Source: F23-B02 sp963629425 (GTDB lineage: Bacteria > Bacillota > Clostridia > Oscillospirales > Oscillospiraceae). From it: a stretch of DNA of 8,168 nt. Under the pieces are notes generated by a model, which was not told the DNA's origin, searched no databases, and saw nothing but the letters and a program-made list of their open reading frames with translations. Position numbers and translations under genes: made by a program. The stretch lies in the NCBI GenBank assembly GCA_963629425.1, contig CAVGIU010000073.1, forward strand, positions 1 to 8,168. Direction: 5' to 3'. Of the stretch, positions 6,625 through 8,168 are shown piece by piece. Numbering within the stretch: position 1 is the first letter of the stretch; the number at the start of each line of letters is the position of its first letter.

Positions 6625-6653
6625 ATACTAACACATTTCCGTCGGTTTGACAA
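6625..6653 (-). promoter_or_regulatory. Possible promoter of the TIGR01440 gene
   Basis: On the minus strand, TTGTCA (6648-6653) and TAGTAT (6625-6630) are 17 bp apart. The -35 overlaps the -35 of the divergent DUF3048 promoter almost exactly, since TTTGACAA reads usefully on both strands. The -10 is weak and the leader would be very short, under 20 nt. Confidence 0.35.
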
Positions 6654-6675
6654 TATGGCCGGCAAATAGTATAAT
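6647..6675 (+). promoter_or_regulatory. Perfect-consensus SigA promoter of the DUF3048 gene
   Basis: TTGACA (6647-6652) and TATAAT (6670-6675) are separated by exactly 17 bp, the full SigA/sigma-70 consensus. Transcription should begin near 6682, about 43 nt before the proposed TTG start. This implies strong constitutive expression unless a repressor acts here. Confidence 0.9.
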
Positions 6676-6724
6676 GAATATGCCATTTTTCTACGCAAAT
6701 CTACAAAATGTGAGGTGTTTCAAT

Positions 6725-7798
6725 TTGAAGAGAATATTGGCGCTCGTTCTTTCAATGCTGATGGTACTGTGCCTGTTCACAGGTTGCAGCAAGGATGATG
6801 AGAAGGATCCAAGCGCGCCCGATGTCAACGGCGACGGCCTAAATCAGAACGAAGTAGTAAGCGGTCCGATCAATCCACTAACGGGCGAAAAGGTCAGCGA
6901 GGACAAGAGTGATCTGCGTCCGTACTGTGTTATGATAAATAACCATCCCGATGCTCGTCCCGCCGTCGGCCTGTCGCAGGCTTCGATAATCTATGAAGCG
7001 CTCGCCGAGGGCGGCATAACCCGTATGATGGCAGTATTCAACGATGTTGACGGAGTTACCGTCGGCTCGCTGCGCAGCGCAAGACCTTATTACATAAGCA
7101 TGGCGCAGGCCTATGACGCGATCTACATCCACGCAGGCGGCAGTGAGCAGGCTTATTCGGATATCAAGTCCCTCGGCATCGACAACATTGACGGCGTCCG
7201 CGGCACACGCTCCGGCGAGGCTTCCTGCTACTACCGTGATCAGACACGTCTGAGCCAGGGCAAGAACGTTGAGCACACGCTGTTTGCCGACGGAAGCAAG
7301 CTCGCTTCCTTTGCAGGTAACAATTACGAGCTCAAGCATGCCGATAGCTACGATACCAGCTACGGTCTCAAGTTCTCGGCCGATGCCGCTTCTCAGTGCA
7401 AAAGCTCCGCGACCGACTTCACCGTGCCCTATGGCTATTACAAGACCAATTTCAAGTACGATGCTGACAAGAAATGCTATAACGCCTTCATCAGCGGCAC
7501 AGAGTACACAGACGGCGGCAACAACAGCTCGATAGACCTTGCAAACGTCATCGTCCTGAATATCCCGACCAAGACCATCGACAGCTATGGCCGTCAGGCC
7601 ATGGAGCTCACAGGCTCCGGCACGGGCTACTTCTTCACCGGCGGCAAGTATGTTGAGATAAACTGGTCCCGCGCTGACCGTGCGGATAACTTCCATTACA
7701 CGCTCAAGGACGGCACCGACCTTAATCTGAGCGTCGGCAAGACCTGGATCAGCATTGCCCCGCTTGACAGCACCGACGGCATTGCATTTAACGGATAA
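6725..7798 (+). CDS. DUF3048 family lipoprotein (YerB-like)
   Basis: The product is 357 aa if translation begins at the TTG at 6725. GAGGTG (6712-6717) lies 7 nt upstream, and the resulting N terminus is a lipoprotein signal peptide: MKR, a hydrophobic stretch, then LFTGC with lipid-modified C21. The frame is open further upstream, but that part overlaps the promoter. After an acidic linker (22-49, with a DVNGDG segment at 33-38) come NPLTGEKV (50-57), NHPDARPAVGLSQASIIYEALAEGG (73-97) and GSLRSARPYY (114-123), which mark the DUF3048 N-terminal domain. The remainder to about residue 350 fits the C-terminal DUF3048 domain. The family (YerB of Bacillus subtilis) has no settled function. The protein should be anchored to the outer face of the cytoplasmic membrane. 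It is transcribed alone and ends at a strong terminator. Confidence 0.92.
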   Translation: MKRILALVLSMLMVLCLFTGCSKDDEKDPSAPDVNGDGLNQNEVVSGPINPLTGEKVSEDKSDLRPYCVMINNHPDARPAVGLSQASIIYEALAEGGITRMMAVFNDVDGVTVGSLRSARPYYISMAQAYDAIYIHAGGSEQAYSDIKSLGIDNIDGVRGTRSGEASCYYRDQTRLSQGKNVEHTLFADGSKLASFAGNNYELKHADSYDTSYGLKFSADAASQCKSSATDFTVPYGYYKTNFKYDADKKCYNAFISGTEYTDGGNNSSIDLANVIVLNIPTKTIDSYGRQAMELTGSGTGYFFTGGKYVEINWSRADRADNFHYTLKDGTDLNLSVGKTWISIAPLDSTDGIAFNG

Positions 7799-7810
7799 AA
7801 GCATAGCATA

Positions 7811-7853
7811 AAATCGCACCGCAGACGTAATGTCTGCGGTGCGTTAATTTTAT
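7811..7853. terminator. Bidirectional terminator between DUF3048 and dockerin genes
   Basis: A perfect 12-bp GC-rich stem (7815-7826 with 7832-7843) with a 5-nt loop is followed on the plus strand by TTAATTTTATT and on the minus strand by ATTTTA. It sits between two convergent genes and should terminate both. Confidence 0.92.
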
Positions 7854-7859
7854 TGAGGC

Positions 7860-8168
7860 TTAGAAAAGCTCGACATCGCTGCCTGCAATGTATTTTTTGA
7901 GCCTTATCAGGTCAAGGGAGTTGACATTGCCGTCGCCGTTCACGTCACCGCTTCCGACGACCTCCGTTGTGTCGTCCGCGATATATTTCTTGAGTCTGAT
8001 GAGGTCAAGGGCGTTGACATTGCCGTCGCCGTTCATATCGCCGGGGATAATACTGTAGACTGTAATGCCGCCGGCAGTCACACTCGGAGAGAACGTTTCC
8101 TCGGCATTATTCAGGATATCGCCGCTGCTGTAGCTCACCGTTACGGGGATCGTTCCGTCCTCAACGCC
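7860..8168 (-). CDS. C-terminal end of a dockerin type I domain protein (partial)
   Basis: Only the last 102 residues are in the window; the frame stays open to the right edge, so no start codon inside it need be assumed. The visible C terminus is a complete type I dockerin of two F-hand repeats. Loop 1 is D44, N46, D48, N52, D55 (GDMNGDGNVNALD) and loop 2 is D75, N77, D79, N83, D86 (GDVNGDGNVNSLD), each followed by LIRLKKYIA. These bind calcium and, in cellulosome bacteria, a cohesin. The residues at the usual cohesin-contact positions 10-11 are AL and SL. The preceding part (residues 1-40, Ser/Thr-rich, beta-like) looks like the end of an extracellular domain, and the protein is presumably secreted. 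What enzyme or binding module lies upstream cannot be seen. Dockerins also occur in non-cellulosomal Clostridia, so a cellulosome is not implied. Confidence 0.92.
   Translation of the reverse strand, partial: GVEDGTIPVTVSYSSGDILNNAEETFSPSVTAGGITVYSIIPGDMNGDGNVNALDLIRLKKYIADDTTEVVGSGDVNGDGNVNSLDLIRLKKYIAGSDVELF
7889..8038 (-). repeat. Tandem duplication encoding the two dockerin F-hands
   Basis: Two near-identical stretches, about 7889-7945 and 7982-8038, lie 93 bp (31 codons) apart, in frame. A run around TTGACATTGCCGTCGCCGTT is identical in both. This is the internal repeat normal for dockerins, but its DNA-level identity suggests recent duplication or gene conversion. Confidence 0.8.

Noticed and set aside
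6878..7819. Minus-strand open frame of 313 codons opposite the DUF3048 gene
   Set aside because: Its length is a side effect of the codon usage of the sense gene. The sense strand has promoter, RBS, lipobox and family motifs; the antisense frame has none and crosses the terminator.

Overview
The window looks like ordinary chromosome of a Gram-positive anaerobe of the class Clostridia, most likely an Oscillospiraceae/Ruminococcaceae-type gut or rumen bacterium. This is an inference from four things: the block queA-tgt-yajC followed by a TIGR04086-type membrane protein, a DUF3048 (YerB-like) lipoprotein, a TIGR01440 (YwlG-like) protein, and a dockerin-containing extracellular protein. Promoters are of SigA type and strong GGAGG-type ribosome binding sites precede most genes.

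Layout, left to right. Positions 1-125 hold nothing I can support. On the minus strand, 1602 to 155 carries a two-gene unit: a small five-helix membrane protein (possibly SpoIIM-like) followed by a XerD-type tyrosine recombinase, with a promoter near 1672-1700 and a terminator at 126-156. An AT-rich gap (1603-1910) follows, containing three TTATGT repeats. The next minus-strand block runs from 4981 down to 1911: queA and tgt (queuosine modification of tRNA), yajC (Sec translocase accessory protein) and a four-helix TIGR04086-type protein. queA has its own promoter (5031-5059), and yajC has an extra internal one (2783-2811). A large hairpin (2319-2379) between yajC and the TIGR04086 gene buries the ribosome binding site and start codon of the latter.

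dapA (lysine/diaminopimelate synthesis) is divergent from queA on the plus strand. It converges on the minus-strand TIGR01440 gene, with a shared terminator hairpin at 6030-6055. The DUF3048 lipoprotein gene on the plus strand has a perfect-consensus promoter (6647-6675) and probably a TTG start at 6725. It converges, across a second bidirectional terminator (7815-7843), on the 3' end of a dockerin gene that runs off the right edge.

I found no mobile element, CRISPR array, RNA gene or evident new defence or biosynthetic system. The observations most worth following up are the RBS-sequestering hairpin before the TIGR04086 gene, the absence of the SCIFF peptide genes where Clostridia often have them, the TTATGT repeats, and the dockerin protein.
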